Assembly: GCF_003369835.1 (NCBI RefSeq)
Contig: NZ_QPMJ01000001.1
Span: 868,001 to 932,000 of the forward strand
DNA from: Halorussus rarus
Lineage (GTDB): Archaea; Halobacteriota; Halobacteria; Halobacteriales; Haladaptataceae
DNA length: 64,000 nucleotides
Direction of reading: 5' to 3'
The notes under the pieces are model-generated. The model was not told the origin of the DNA. It worked only from the letters and a program-made list of their open reading frames with translations, and made no database searches. Below are positions 17,460-25,581 of this stretch, piece after piece. The translations under genes and the position numbers were made by a program. Every line of letters starts with the position of its first letter. Positions within the stretch are counted from its first letter, which is position 1.

Positions 17460-18808
17460 CCAACAAGATCGAGCAGCTGGTCATCGCGACGGTCGGCTTC
17501 TTCTGGGCGTTCCTCATGTGGTTCTCGACCGCCGCGTTCAGTCCGAGCATCGGCGCGTTCTACGGGCTCACGACCGGCCAGCTCGCGCTGCTGGCGAGCT
17601 CGGCCATCTGGCTCGCGCCGCCGGGCCGGGTGCTGGCGGGCTGGGCGGCCGACCGGCTCGGCGCCCACAACGTCTTCGCGGTCATCCTGGCGTACTCCGG
17701 GCTGATGAGCATCGCCTCGTCGTTCGCGGCGTCCTACGAGGTGCTGTTCGTCGAGCGCCTCGTCGTGGCGTCGGCGGGCATCAGCTTCGTCGTGGGCATC
17801 CAGCACGTCGCCCAGTGGTTCGACGAGCACGAGATCGGCACCGCAGAGGGGCTGTACGCCGGCACCGGCAACGCCGGGGCGGGCGTCGGCGCGCTCGTAC
17901 TACCGCGGGTGTACGAGACCAACTTCTCGGACGCCTTCCTCCACCTGGGTATCGTGGCGCTGCTCATCGCGGTCGTCTACAAGTGGCGGGGCGAGCCCGC
18001 CCGCGACGTCGAGACCGCCGAGACCGTCAGGCGCAACGCCTCGCTGGGCGATACGCTGTTCGTCTGGACGCGCTACGCCGCCATCGGGCTGATGCTGGCC
18101 TACGCGATGTCGTTCGGCCTGGAGATCGCGATGAACTCCTGGCTGCCGAGCTACTACGCCGAGGGGTTCGACGCCGCGATCGGCGACCTCGGGTTCGCCG
18201 GGACCGCGGCCATCCAGACCGCGGCCATCCAGACCGCGGCGGGCACCTTCGCGGCGGTCCAGTCGTTCAACGCCTCGCTGTTCCGGCCGTTCTCCGGCTA
18301 CGTCTCGGACCTGTGGCAGCGCAAGGGGTGGACGCCCTACCCGTTCCTGTCGACGACCCAGGAGTACTCCCCGCGGGTCCACTGGTTGATGACCGCGCTG
18401 GTGCTCATCGCGGCGGCGATGGTCGCGCTGACGCTCGCCGGCCTGGCCGGCGCGCTGCCGGCGTCGGTCGTCGTGCTCGCCGTCTTCGGCGTCACCGTCA
18501 GCTTCGGCACCGGCGGCGTCTTCGCCATCGTGCCGGTGTTGTTCGACGAGCGACCGGGCACCGCTTCGGGGTTCATCGGGGGCGTCTCCACCAGCGGCGG
18601 CATCGTCTACCCGCTGGTGTACGGCTACGTCCCGAACATCCACCTGGGCTACGCGGTGGTCGCCGCGGTGTTCTTCGTCCCGTTCGTCCTGTTCTACGTC
18701 TGGGCGATGCGCCACGAGGACGACCCCCGCGAGCGCGGCATCGGGTCGGCCCGCCGGTGGCTCTCGGACGACGGGCAGTCCGCGACCGTCCCGGGAGGCG
18801 ACGACTGA
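17456..18808 (+). CDS. Nitrate/nitrite transporter (NarK type, MFS)
   Basis: 450 residues with about 12 membrane segments; called nasB in Haloferax mediterranei. GTG start overlaps the nitrate reductase stop. The NarK-type nitrate signature is recognisable in the S-x-x-F-G-T-G-G-V-F-A-I stretch in the second half, and a G-R-V-L-A-G-W-A-A-D-R-L-G loop between helices 2 and 3 is the standard MFS motif. A local direct repeat encodes A-A-I-Q-T twice (near 18207-18236). Between reductase and MobA, it must feed the pathway with nitrate. Confidence 0.94.
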   Translation: MTNKIEQLVIATVGFFWAFLMWFSTAAFSPSIGAFYGLTTGQLALLASSAIWLAPPGRVLAGWAADRLGAHNVFAVILAYSGLMSIASSFAASYEVLFVERLVVASAGISFVVGIQHVAQWFDEHEIGTAEGLYAGTGNAGAGVGALVLPRVYETNFSDAFLHLGIVALLIAVVYKWRGEPARDVETAETVRRNASLGDTLFVWTRYAAIGLMLAYAMSFGLEIAMNSWLPSYYAEGFDAAIGDLGFAGTAAIQTAAIQTAAGTFAAVQSFNASLFRPFSGYVSDLWQRKGWTPYPFLSTTQEYSPRVHWLMTALVLIAAAMVALTLAGLAGALPASVVVLAVFGVTVSFGTGGVFAIVPVLFDERPGTASGFIGGVSTSGGIVYPLVYGYVPNIHLGYAVVAAVFFVPFVLFYVWAMRHEDDPRERGIGSARRWLSDDGQSATVPGGDD

Positions 18809-18936
18809 TGGCCGAGTACGGCGCCTGGTACCGATGGGGCAAGGCGGTCCTCTACGCCGAGATGGTCATCGCAATCCTGCTCACGGTGTTCGCGCTCTAC
18901 ATGGCGTTCACCGGGCGAGCGGGGTTCCTCACCTGA
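18808..18936 (+). CDS. Single-helix protein after the nitrate transporter (42 aa)
   Basis: 42 residues: a short polar start with Y-G-A-W-Y-R-W-G-K, one membrane helix (about residues 13-34) and a short tail. ATG overlaps the transporter stop (TGATG). The coupling suggests it is made in step with NarK and could be a small accessory subunit. No family recognised. Confidence 0.72.
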   Translation: MAEYGAWYRWGKAVLYAEMVIAILLTVFALYMAFTGRAGFLT

Positions 18937-18938
18937 CG

Positions 18939-19036
18939 ATGCGGAGGGTGGCCCGCGCGACGACCCAGTTAGCGGTCCCCGTGACGATGCGGGCGGAGGT
19001 GGTGACGCGATGACGCGGCCGGAGGGTCCGACGTGA
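18939..19036 (+). other. Two overlapping micro-ORFs bridging to mobA
   Basis: ATG 18939 (two bases after the previous stop) gives 24 codons ending at 19013; its last bases form ATGA with an ATG at 19010, which opens eight codons ending at 19036; that TGA in turn overlaps the GTG of mobA at 19033. The stops and starts therefore form an unbroken chain from the transporter to mobA. Peptides are Arg-rich and not recognisable. They may only carry ribosomes along, or may be chance. Confidence 0.35.
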
Positions 19037-19650
19037 CGACGCGGGCGGGCGTCGTGGTCGCCGGCGGCCGGTCGCGGCGGTTCGGCGGCTCCGAGAAGGC
19101 GCTCGCCGAGTTCGACGGCGACCCGCTCCTGCGCCGGACCGCCGACCGGGTGAGCGCGGTCGTCGACGAACTCGTCGTGAACTGCCGCGCCGGGCAGGTC
19201 GACCCGTTCCGTCGCGCCCTGACGGACGCATCGTACGACCCGCGGTTCGCCGTCGACGCGGTGCCCGACCGCGGACCCGTGGCCGGGATGGCGACGGGTC
19301 TCCGCGCTGCCGACGAGCCCGTCGCGGTCGTGACGGCCTGCGACATGCCGACTCTCGACCCGGCGTTCCTGGCGTCGCTGTTCGCGGACGCTCGCGGCGC
19401 TACCGGCGCCGTCCCGACGTTCGACGGTCGCCGGCAACCGCTCGCCGCGGTCTACCGGGTCGAGCCGACCGTCGAAGCGTGCGTCGCCGCGCTCGACTCG
19501 GAGGCCGACGCGGGGTTCGGCGGCGTCCTGGACCGCCTCGACCCGGTCGTCGTTCCGGAGGCGACGGTCCGCGAGCGCACCGACGGCGCCACGTTCCGGA
19601 ACGTGAACGCCCGGTCGGACCTGCGGACGGACGAGGCGTCGCTCCGATAG
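19033..19650 (+). CDS. mobA: Molybdenum cofactor guanylyltransferase MobA
   Basis: 205 residues. Adds GMP to molybdopterin to give MGD, needed by the nitrate reductase in the same operon (nasC in Haloferax mediterranei). The nucleotidyltransferase signature A-G-G-R-S-R-R-F-G-G-S-E-K-A is at residues 10-23, and the metal-binding C-D-M-P motif at about residue 102. GTG start overlaps the micro-ORF. The stop is 51 bp from that of the convergent kinase gene. Confidence 0.93.
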   Translation: MTTRAGVVVAGGRSRRFGGSEKALAEFDGDPLLRRTADRVSAVVDELVVNCRAGQVDPFRRALTDASYDPRFAVDAVPDRGPVAGMATGLRAADEPVAVVTACDMPTLDPAFLASLFADARGATGAVPTFDGRRQPLAAVYRVEPTVEACVAALDSEADAGFGGVLDRLDPVVVPEATVRERTDGATFRNVNARSDLRTDEASLR

Positions 19651-19701
19651 GGCGCGGCCGACGCTGGCGGGGCAGGGCGTTGCGTCGAGAGAACGGAGGC
19701 T

Positions 19702-22170
19702 CTATTCGGTCAGTACGGTGACGTCGGTGATCTCGAGTCGAGTCCCGCCGTCGGTCCCCTCGGCGACGGTCACGTCCCACCCGTGGGCGTCGCAGACCTG
19801 CTTCACGATGGAGAGCCCGAGCCCCGTTCCGCCCTCCTCGGTCGAGTACCCCATCTCGAACACCTCGGTCCGCCGTTCCGGGGGGATGCCGCGACCGTCG
19901 TCCTCGACGAAGAACCCGCCGACGGACTCGTCCGTCGAGCCTCCGCTCGCGTTGCTCGCGGAGACATCTTCCAGGACGCCGACCCGGACCGTCACGTCGG
20001 GGCCGCCGTGCTCGACGGCGTTGCGGAAGAGGTTCTCCAGGAGCTGTCGGACCAGCCCGTCGTCGGCCCGGACGTCGCGGTCGGCGTCGACGGCGAGCGT
20101 CGCGCCCTCGGTCTCGACGTTCCGCCAGCACCGCTCGACCGTCTCCGCGAGGTCGACGGGGCCGGTCCGGGTCGCGGTCCGCCCCTGGCGGGCGAGCGTC
20201 AGGAGGTCGTCGATGAGGGTCTCCATCCGGTCGTGGGCCCGGGCCACGTCGTCGAGGTGCGGGCTCTCGCACTCCTCGCGGGCGAGCTCGAGCCGGCCCT
20301 GGGCGACGTTCAGCGGGTTGCGCAGGTCGTGGGAGACGATGCCGGCGAAGTCGTCGAGCCGCTCGTTCCGGCGGCGGAGCTCGCGCTCGCCTTCGAGTCG
20401 GTCGAGCGCCCGGGCGGCGTGGGAGACCAGCAGTTCGGCCAGTTCCCGGTCGTGCTCGTCGAACGCCCCGACGCGCTCGCTCACGGTCTGGAAGACCCCG
20501 TGGTCGCCGATAGGCACGCTGAGCGCCGCCCGGTACGGGCCCTGCGGGTTGGCCTCGTCTACCGACTGCACGTCGTCGTACCGGAACGACTCGCCGGCCC
20601 GGTAGGTCTTCCCGGCGATGCCCTCGTCGACCGACATCGGCGTCGCGGCGTCCGGCGGCAGGTCCTCGGAGATGGCCATTATCGGGAGGGTCCCGTCCTC
20701 TTCGAGGTTGACCACGCAGAGGTCGAAGTCGAGGATGGTCTCGGCGACGTCGACCGTGCGCCGGCAGATCTCCCGGCGCGTGTCGTACGACGTGATGTCG
20801 GTCGCGATGTCGTGGAGCTCCTTCAGGGCCGCCTCGTACGCCCGCTGTCGCCGGTTGTTGAGCAGCCGGAGGACCTGGTCGGCGAGTTCGCCCGCGAACC
20901 GGAGTTCGTCGTCGGTCCACTCGCGGGGCTCGCCGGCGTGCTCGTGGCAGAGGACCCCGACGACCTCGCCGCCCGATCGGACCGTGGCGTCGAGCATCGA
21001 GGTGATGCCGAGCCGGTCGAGGTACTCGTCGCGGAGCTCCGCGGTGCGCGGGTCGGTGCGGGCGTCGGTCGCGTCGACGACCCTGTGGCTCTCGAGCGCG
21101 TCGAAGTAGTCGGGGAGTTCGCTCGCGGTCAGTTCGGCCCCCGATTCGTGGGCGTCGGTCGCCCGCTCGTAGAGGTCGACGTTCCGGAGGACCGCGTTCC
21201 CGTTCTCGAACAGCCAGAGCCCGACGCGGTCGACGTCGAGGGCGTCGGCCGCCGCCTCGGTTATCGTCCGCGCGCCGCGGTCGAGGTCGCCCGCCGAGAT
21301 GTCGTCGTCGACCGAGAGGTCGATGACGGTCCGTCGCTGCTCGCGCTGGCGCTCGCGGGCCCGGTACTCGTCGGTGACGTCCCGGAAGACGATGACGACC
21401 CCGAGGACGTCGCCGTCCTCGTTCTCGATGGGGGCCGCGCTGTCGGCGATGAACCGCTCTGACCCGCCCCTCCGTTTGAGGACGGTCCCGTTCGCGAGCC
21501 CGACGATCCGCCCGGTGTCGAGGACCTTCTCGGCCGGGTTCGGCTCGGGGTCGCGGGTCTCCTGGTTCAGGATCTCGAACACCTCCGGGAGCGGGCGGCC
21601 GACCGCGTCGGCGGACGTCCACCCCGTGAGCTCCTCGGCGACGGAGTTCATCCGGGTGATACGGCCGTCGACGTCGGTCGTGATGACCGCGTCGCCGATG
21701 GACTCGAGGACCCGCCGCAGGTTCCCCTCCCGGCGTTCGAGCCGGTTCCGCGTGCGGTGGTGGTCGACCTCCTGGCGGACGGCCTCCGCGAGCACGCCGT
21801 ACTGGGCGGTCGGGTCGCCGCCCTTCCGGACGTACCGGTCGGCGCCGAGGTTTAGCGCGTCTATCGCGACCTCCTTGCGGCCCTTCCCGGTGAACAGCAC
21901 GAACGGGACGTCGCTCCCGCGCTCCTCGCGGACGGTCTCCAGGACCGCCAGGCCGTCCATCTCGGGCATCTGGTAGTCGCAGACCACGACGTCGAACTCC
22001 CGGCGGTCGAGCAGTTCGAGGCCGCGCTGCGGGGACGCGGCGGTCTCGACGCCGAGCCGCGGATTCTCGGTCTCGAGGAACTCCCGCGTGAGCTCGAGGA
22101 GCTGCTCGTCGTCGTCGACGTAGAGGACCGAGATCGGAGAATCCGACGGGGATGATTGCCTGTCCGACAT
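19702..22170 (-). CDS. Receiver-PAS-GAF-GAF sensor histidine kinase
   Basis: 822 residues, no membrane segments, so a soluble sensor. Domains in order: receiver (about 13-130, phosphoacceptor D65 in VVVCDYQMPEMDG, with D19-D21 acidic pocket), PAS (about 150-270), GAF (about 300-440), second GAF (about 455-585), HisKA with H614 in SHDLRNPLN, and HATPase with N-box (LFRNAVEH), DDGRGI and G-T-G-L-G-L. Both partners of phosphotransfer are on one chain, typical of haloarchaeal bacterio-opsin-type sensors. It is divergent from the halogenase-like gene and convergent with mobA. The signal sensed is unknown. Confidence 0.93.
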   Translation of the reverse strand: MSDRQSSPSDSPISVLYVDDDEQLLELTREFLETENPRLGVETAASPQRGLELLDRREFDVVVCDYQMPEMDGLAVLETVREERGSDVPFVLFTGKGRKEVAIDALNLGADRYVRKGGDPTAQYGVLAEAVRQEVDHHRTRNRLERREGNLRRVLESIGDAVITTDVDGRITRMNSVAEELTGWTSADAVGRPLPEVFEILNQETRDPEPNPAEKVLDTGRIVGLANGTVLKRRGGSERFIADSAAPIENEDGDVLGVVIVFRDVTDEYRARERQREQRRTVIDLSVDDDISAGDLDRGARTITEAAADALDVDRVGLWLFENGNAVLRNVDLYERATDAHESGAELTASELPDYFDALESHRVVDATDARTDPRTAELRDEYLDRLGITSMLDATVRSGGEVVGVLCHEHAGEPREWTDDELRFAGELADQVLRLLNNRRQRAYEAALKELHDIATDITSYDTRREICRRTVDVAETILDFDLCVVNLEEDGTLPIMAISEDLPPDAATPMSVDEGIAGKTYRAGESFRYDDVQSVDEANPQGPYRAALSVPIGDHGVFQTVSERVGAFDEHDRELAELLVSHAARALDRLEGERELRRRNERLDDFAGIVSHDLRNPLNVAQGRLELAREECESPHLDDVARAHDRMETLIDDLLTLARQGRTATRTGPVDLAETVERCWRNVETEGATLAVDADRDVRADDGLVRQLLENLFRNAVEHGGPDVTVRVGVLEDVSASNASGGSTDESVGGFFVEDDGRGIPPERRTEVFEMGYSTEEGGTGLGLSIVKQVCDAHGWDVTVAEGTDGGTRLEITDVTVLTE

Positions 22171-22195
22171 TCAGGATATCTTTACCGAACAAGCT

Positions 22196-22204
22196 CGTAA
22201 ATAT
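22196..22204 (-). promoter_or_regulatory. TATA-type promoter of the histidine kinase gene
   Basis: Minus-strand ATATTTACG lies 26-34 bp before the ATG at 22170. Between it and the halogenase start is a 165-bp AT-rich spacer holding an inverted repeat (GGCGTCCC at about 22252-22259 facing GGGACGCC at about 22279-22286). Confidence 0.5.
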
Positions 22205-22367
22205 GTTTCCAAAATTACCGCGAATGATGTTGGAAATAAAGAGTGTGCACGGGCGTCCCTCGATTTCGAGAGGCGCGCGGGACGCCGCCCGTGTCACTGC
22301 GGGATGCTACCGCGGCACTGAACCGTCGAAGCTATTATTGTCCGCGGGTATCCGCGATGTAGTAGTC

Positions 22368-23906
22368 ATGAACGGCACGGTAGACGACGTGACCATCGCG
22401 GGCGGGGGCGACGTGGGGCTGCTGACGGCGCTGGCCGTCCGGCGGATGAACCCGGGCGTCGACGTGTCGGTGGTCGACGACTTCCAGCAGGCGGTGCCGC
22501 AGGTCGGCAAGAGCACCTACCGGGAGATACAGACCATCCTCCACGGGTCGCTCGGCATCGACGAACCGCGGTTCGTCTCGGAGGTCAAGCCCGTCTGGAA
22601 GGCGTCGGTGTACTTCCGGGACTGGTGTGACTCCCCCGAGTTCCAGTACCCGTTCGACCCGCCGGACAAGTACCCCGACGCCGACACGCCGAACGCGGTC
22701 GAGCACTACTACCACCACTACGACGAGCTCTACGACAGCCCCGACCACCTGACGAAGTGCGAGCAGTTGGTCGCGCAGGGCAAGTCGCCGTGGTTCTACG
22801 GGCCCGACGGCGACCTCGACCGGTACGACAAGGTCGCCTACCACCTCGACACCCAGCGGTTCAACGGCTTCCTCCGGGAACTCTGCCGGGAGCGCGGCAT
22901 TTCATTAATCGACGACGAGATCACGGCCGTCGAGACGACGGGGTCGCGCGTCGACCGCGTCCGGAGCAAGCAGCAGAGCTACGAGGCCGACCTGTTCGTC
23001 GACGCGACGGGGTTCAACCGCGTGCTCCGACGGGAGCAGGACGTCGCGTTCCGGGACTTCGGGTTCCCGCTCGACGCGGCGCTCAACGTTCGGATTCCCC
23101 TGTCGCTCGACGACGTCGTGCCCGCCACCGTCATCGAGACCGGCGACCAGGGCTGGTTCTGGCAGATCGACACCTACGACGACCGCGACCTGGGGTACGT
23201 CTTCGCCTCGGAGTACGCCGACGACGAGGCGGCCCTCGCGGAGTTCCGGGAGTTCGTCGCGTCGGTGGCCCCCGACGGCGCCGACCCGGACATCTCCGCG
23301 GACGACGTCGACCGCTACGACTTCTCGTCGGGCTACTACGAGCGTGCCTGGGTCGACAACTGCCTGGCCATCGGGAACGCCCAGGGGTTCGTCGAACCGC
23401 TCCAGTCGACCGCGCTCACCGCCAACGCCTCGCTCGCGCTCCAGTTCGCCAACCTCCTCTCGTCGCACGGCCGCGTCGCCGACGACGCGCTCCGGGACGC
23501 GTTCAGCACCTCGGTCGCCCGCACCTGGGAGTCCATCCACGACTTCATCGGCGTCCACTACGAGTACGCCTCGGGCGACACCGAGTTCTGGGAGGACGTC
23601 CGGTCGGCGGTGGGCAGCCCTCGGACCGAACTCGTCGCCGACGAGTTCGACCGGTACGGGTACGACTGGACCGTCGACACCGCGGACGCCACCCACCTGG
23701 CGGAACTCAAGATCTTCGCGCTACCGGACTTCTACACGGTCATGCGGAACATGGGCGCCACCTCGGAGTTCTACGAGGAGCACGACTTCGACGTGAGCGA
23801 CGACGTTGTTCGTGAGAGAGACGAGTTCTACGAGGACGTGCGTGAGCAGGTCGAGCGGGACCACCTGACGGTGAAGCAACTGTACAAGGGTGTTATGGAC
23901 TTCTGA
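22368..23906 (+). CDS. Flavin-dependent halogenase-like protein (tryptophan halogenase family)
   Basis: 512 residues from the ATG at 22368; a TATA-like TATTATT at 22333-22339 supports it over the longer frame. The family uses FADH2, O2 and halide to make hypohalous acid, held by a Lys, and halogenates a bound substrate. Seen here: FAD loop A-G-G-G-D-V-G near residue 11, K78 in PVWKASVYF at the place of the catalytic Lys79 of PrnA, and W-F-W-Q-I at 263-267, the W-x-W-x-I motif without its final Pro. In VEPLQST, Q346 replaces the Glu of the usual VEPLEST. The enzyme may use another mechanism or be a hydroxylase or other monooxygenase. Substrate unknown; no biosynthetic cluster surrounds it. Confidence 0.85.
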   Translation: MNGTVDDVTIAGGGDVGLLTALAVRRMNPGVDVSVVDDFQQAVPQVGKSTYREIQTILHGSLGIDEPRFVSEVKPVWKASVYFRDWCDSPEFQYPFDPPDKYPDADTPNAVEHYYHHYDELYDSPDHLTKCEQLVAQGKSPWFYGPDGDLDRYDKVAYHLDTQRFNGFLRELCRERGISLIDDEITAVETTGSRVDRVRSKQQSYEADLFVDATGFNRVLRREQDVAFRDFGFPLDAALNVRIPLSLDDVVPATVIETGDQGWFWQIDTYDDRDLGYVFASEYADDEAALAEFREFVASVAPDGADPDISADDVDRYDFSSGYYERAWVDNCLAIGNAQGFVEPLQSTALTANASLALQFANLLSSHGRVADDALRDAFSTSVARTWESIHDFIGVHYEYASGDTEFWEDVRSAVGSPRTELVADEFDRYGYDWTVDTADATHLAELKIFALPDFYTVMRNMGATSEFYEEHDFDVSDDVVRERDEFYEDVREQVERDHLTVKQLYKGVMDF

Positions 23907-24026
23907 GAATCAATTAAGAGCCGGCGAATCTCAATCCCCACTATGATCTCTATTGACGGATTAAATTATATTTAAATCTGCAAAAGGGTTTTATCTTCTA
24001 TCTTCTTATACTATTTTACAGCTCGT

Positions 24027-24665
24027 ATGACTGACTATCAACATGTGATGTATGCTTCTAAAAGCGCAGTAAAGCAAGCCTATTCCGAGTTATACGGTGA
24101 TGTTGAACAAATAGAGATAGAGCGTGGGTCGCGTGTTATGGGGTCTGTTCGTGGTAAACTCGGCTCATTTTTCTCGTTCATTTCTAGCACCGTTTCTGGT
24201 GAGGTGACAAAATCTGAGATTCACAGTATAAACTTCGATGATGACATGCTAAAGGCCAAAAAGCTAGCCAATGAAATTCTCTCTGACGAGGAGATACCGA
24301 GTCTTTCGGAGGTTAGTGAGGAAGGTCTTGACCTAAGTCAGCTATATCGGTTTTCTTGTGAAGTTTCTACGAAGCCCTTTGAAAGCGATGTGGATGGAGA
24401 GACCTATATTGAAGTCGCAGGGCAAATTGGTGATGTGAAGTTCCGCGGTGAAACCTCAACCGATAATTGGGGAAGTCGAAGTCACGTTATTCAGTCTGTC
24501 CGCGCAGCAAAGTACGGTGAAACGTATCCATACCAGGGCTTGCTTTGGCCGATTCAGCGAACCGGCCATTCAGAGCATGCTGAAGAGTATGATGTACAGT
24601 TCTTGCTGATTTGTAGTCCTGAAAGGGAGTTACGAGATCGGTGGTACAATCAAATGAATCCATGA
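24027..24665 (+). CDS. AT-rich accessory gene of unknown function (212 aa)
   Basis: 212 residues, soluble and unrecognised. Base composition is strikingly AT-rich compared with both flanks, with A/T-ending codons (AAA, GAA, TAT, TTT) almost absent elsewhere. Visible features: an N-terminal strand Q-H-V-M-Y-A-S-K, a basic-hydrophobic stretch (R-G-K-L-G-S-F-F-S-F-I), and a conserved-looking F-R-G-E-T-S-T-D-N-W-G segment near residue 140 followed by a hydrophobic strand V-Q-F-L-L-I-C-S near the end. TATA-like sequences lie at 23989-23998 and 24005-24012. It sits beside tRNA-Ala. The composition and place point to horizontal acquisition; defence or accessory function is a guess. Confidence 0.75.
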   Translation: MTDYQHVMYASKSAVKQAYSELYGDVEQIEIERGSRVMGSVRGKLGSFFSFISSTVSGEVTKSEIHSINFDDDMLKAKKLANEILSDEEIPSLSEVSEEGLDLSQLYRFSCEVSTKPFESDVDGETYIEVAGQIGDVKFRGETSTDNWGSRSHVIQSVRAAKYGETYPYQGLLWPIQRTGHSEHAEEYDVQFLLICSPERELRDRWYNQMNP

Positions 24666-24690
24666 TCAGGGGACAGAATTTTGGGAGAAT

Positions 24691-24740
24691 GACTCGTCGG
24701 GACTGAGCGAACGCGGTTTGTTCGCGAAGGTCGACGAGTC
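24691..24740. repeat. Hairpin built from copies of the tRNA-Ala 3' end
   Basis: GACTCGTCG (24691-24699) pairs with CGACGAGTC (24732-24740), and inside it GCGAAC (24707-24712) pairs with GTTCGC (24720-24725) around the loop GCGGTTT. The left arm plus three bases (12 bp, 24691-24702) is identical to 24775-24786 within the tRNA-Ala 3' arm. The hairpin also could end transcription of the upstream gene. Confidence 0.7.
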
Positions 24741-24772
24741 CACGACTGACCGAGTGAAACGAGGGAAGGAAG

Positions 24773-24844
24773 TGGACTCGTCGGGATTTGAACCCGAGGC
24801 CTTCCCCGTGCCAGGGGGATGATCTACCGCTGATCTACGAGCCC
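24773..24844 (-). tRNA. tRNA-Ala (anticodon GGC)
   Basis: 72 nt on the minus strand. Acceptor GGGCTCG pairs with CGAGTCC (one G-U), D stem GATC/GATC with AGCGGTA loop, anticodon stem TCCCC/GGGGA with loop CTGGCAC, five-base variable region and T arm TCGGG-TTCAAAT-CCCGA, then discriminator A. CCA is not encoded. Anticodon GGC reads Ala GCC, the dominant Ala codon here. No intron. Confidence 0.97.
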
Positions 24845-24874
24845 TCGAACGCATCCCAACGTTGTCCGGGGGTA

Positions 24875-24884
24875 CTGATAAACC
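24875..24884 (-). promoter_or_regulatory. TATA-type promoter of tRNA-Ala
   Basis: Minus-strand GGTTTATCAG ends 31 bp before the 5' end of the tRNA, a normal archaeal TATA box position. Confidence 0.6.
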
Positions 24885-25116
24885 TCTCGGAATCCGACCA
24901 CCTGGAGAGGGTACGACACCCGCGGCGGAATCTTACCATTTAACTACCTCCGCCCACTCCGTACCGAGTACGGGAACAGCACAGCCGCAAATCTGACTCG
25001 CCGGGCGCTTGCTCGGCTCGGGATTGCGGACGTGCGCCGCGTCTCACCGACGTATTTGCACGCCGACGCTCTCTGCGTCAGCGATAAGCGGCCTGTGCAG
25101 TTCCAATCCGATAACC

Positions 25117-25581
25117 ATGGCACGAATGCACACCCGCCGCCGCGGGTCGTCCGACTCGGACAAGCCCGTGGCAGACGAACCGCCGGAGTGGAGCGACGTA
25201 GACGAGGACGCCATCGAGGACCGCGTGGTCGAGCTGGCCGAGCAGGGCCACAGCCCGAGCGAGATCGGCCTGAAGCTGCGCGACGAGGGCGTGAAGGGCA
25301 CGCCCGTCCCCGACGTGAAGCTGGCGACCGGCAAGAAGGTCACCGAGATCCTCGAGGAGAACGACGCCGACGGCGACATCCCGGAGGACCTCCGCAACCT
25401 GCTCGAGCGGGCCGTCCGCCTGCGCGAGCACATGGACGAGAACCCCCAGGACGCCCAGAACAAGCGGGCGCTCCAGAACACCCAGTCGAAGGTCCGCCGG
25501 CTCGTCGACTACTACCGCGGCGACGAACTCGACGCGGACTTCTCGTACTCCTACGAGACCGCCAAGGAACTCCTCGAGTAG
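25117..25581 (+). CDS. rps15: 30S ribosomal protein S15 (uS15)
   Basis: 154 residues, the normal archaeal length, with the archaeal N-terminal extension (MARMHTRRRGSSDSDKP). It binds 16S rRNA helices in the central domain of the small subunit. The motif L-R-D-E-G-V-K-G-T-P-V-P-D-V-K near residue 55-70 and C-terminal R-R-L-V-D-Y-Y-R are diagnostic. The ATG at 25117 is chosen because the family begins M-A-R-M-H; the frame is open upstream. First gene of a conserved run with a RecJ-like gene, pcc1 and rps3ae. Confidence 0.96.
   Translation: MARMHTRRRGSSDSDKPVADEPPEWSDVDEDAIEDRVVELAEQGHSPSEIGLKLRDEGVKGTPVPDVKLATGKKVTEILEENDADGDIPEDLRNLLERAVRLREHMDENPQDAQNKRALQNTQSKVRRLVDYYRGDELDADFSYSYETAKELLE

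Noticed and set aside
18205-18240. Short direct repeat inside the nitrate transporter as a possible mobile-element scar
   Set aside because: It is 12-15 bp, in frame and harmless to the helix; better explained by slippage.
19400-22297. Long minus-strand frame overlapping the histidine kinase in another phase
   Set aside because: Arg/Pro-rich low-complexity translation; the kinase frame has full domain motifs.
22152-22367. Upstream extension of the halogenase-like gene
   Set aside because: Overlaps the divergent promoter region of the kinase; the FAD loop is right after the ATG at 22368 and a TATA-like box precedes it.
24666-24854. Minus-strand ORF over tRNA-Ala
   Set aside because: Overlaps the whole tRNA and reads as random peptide.
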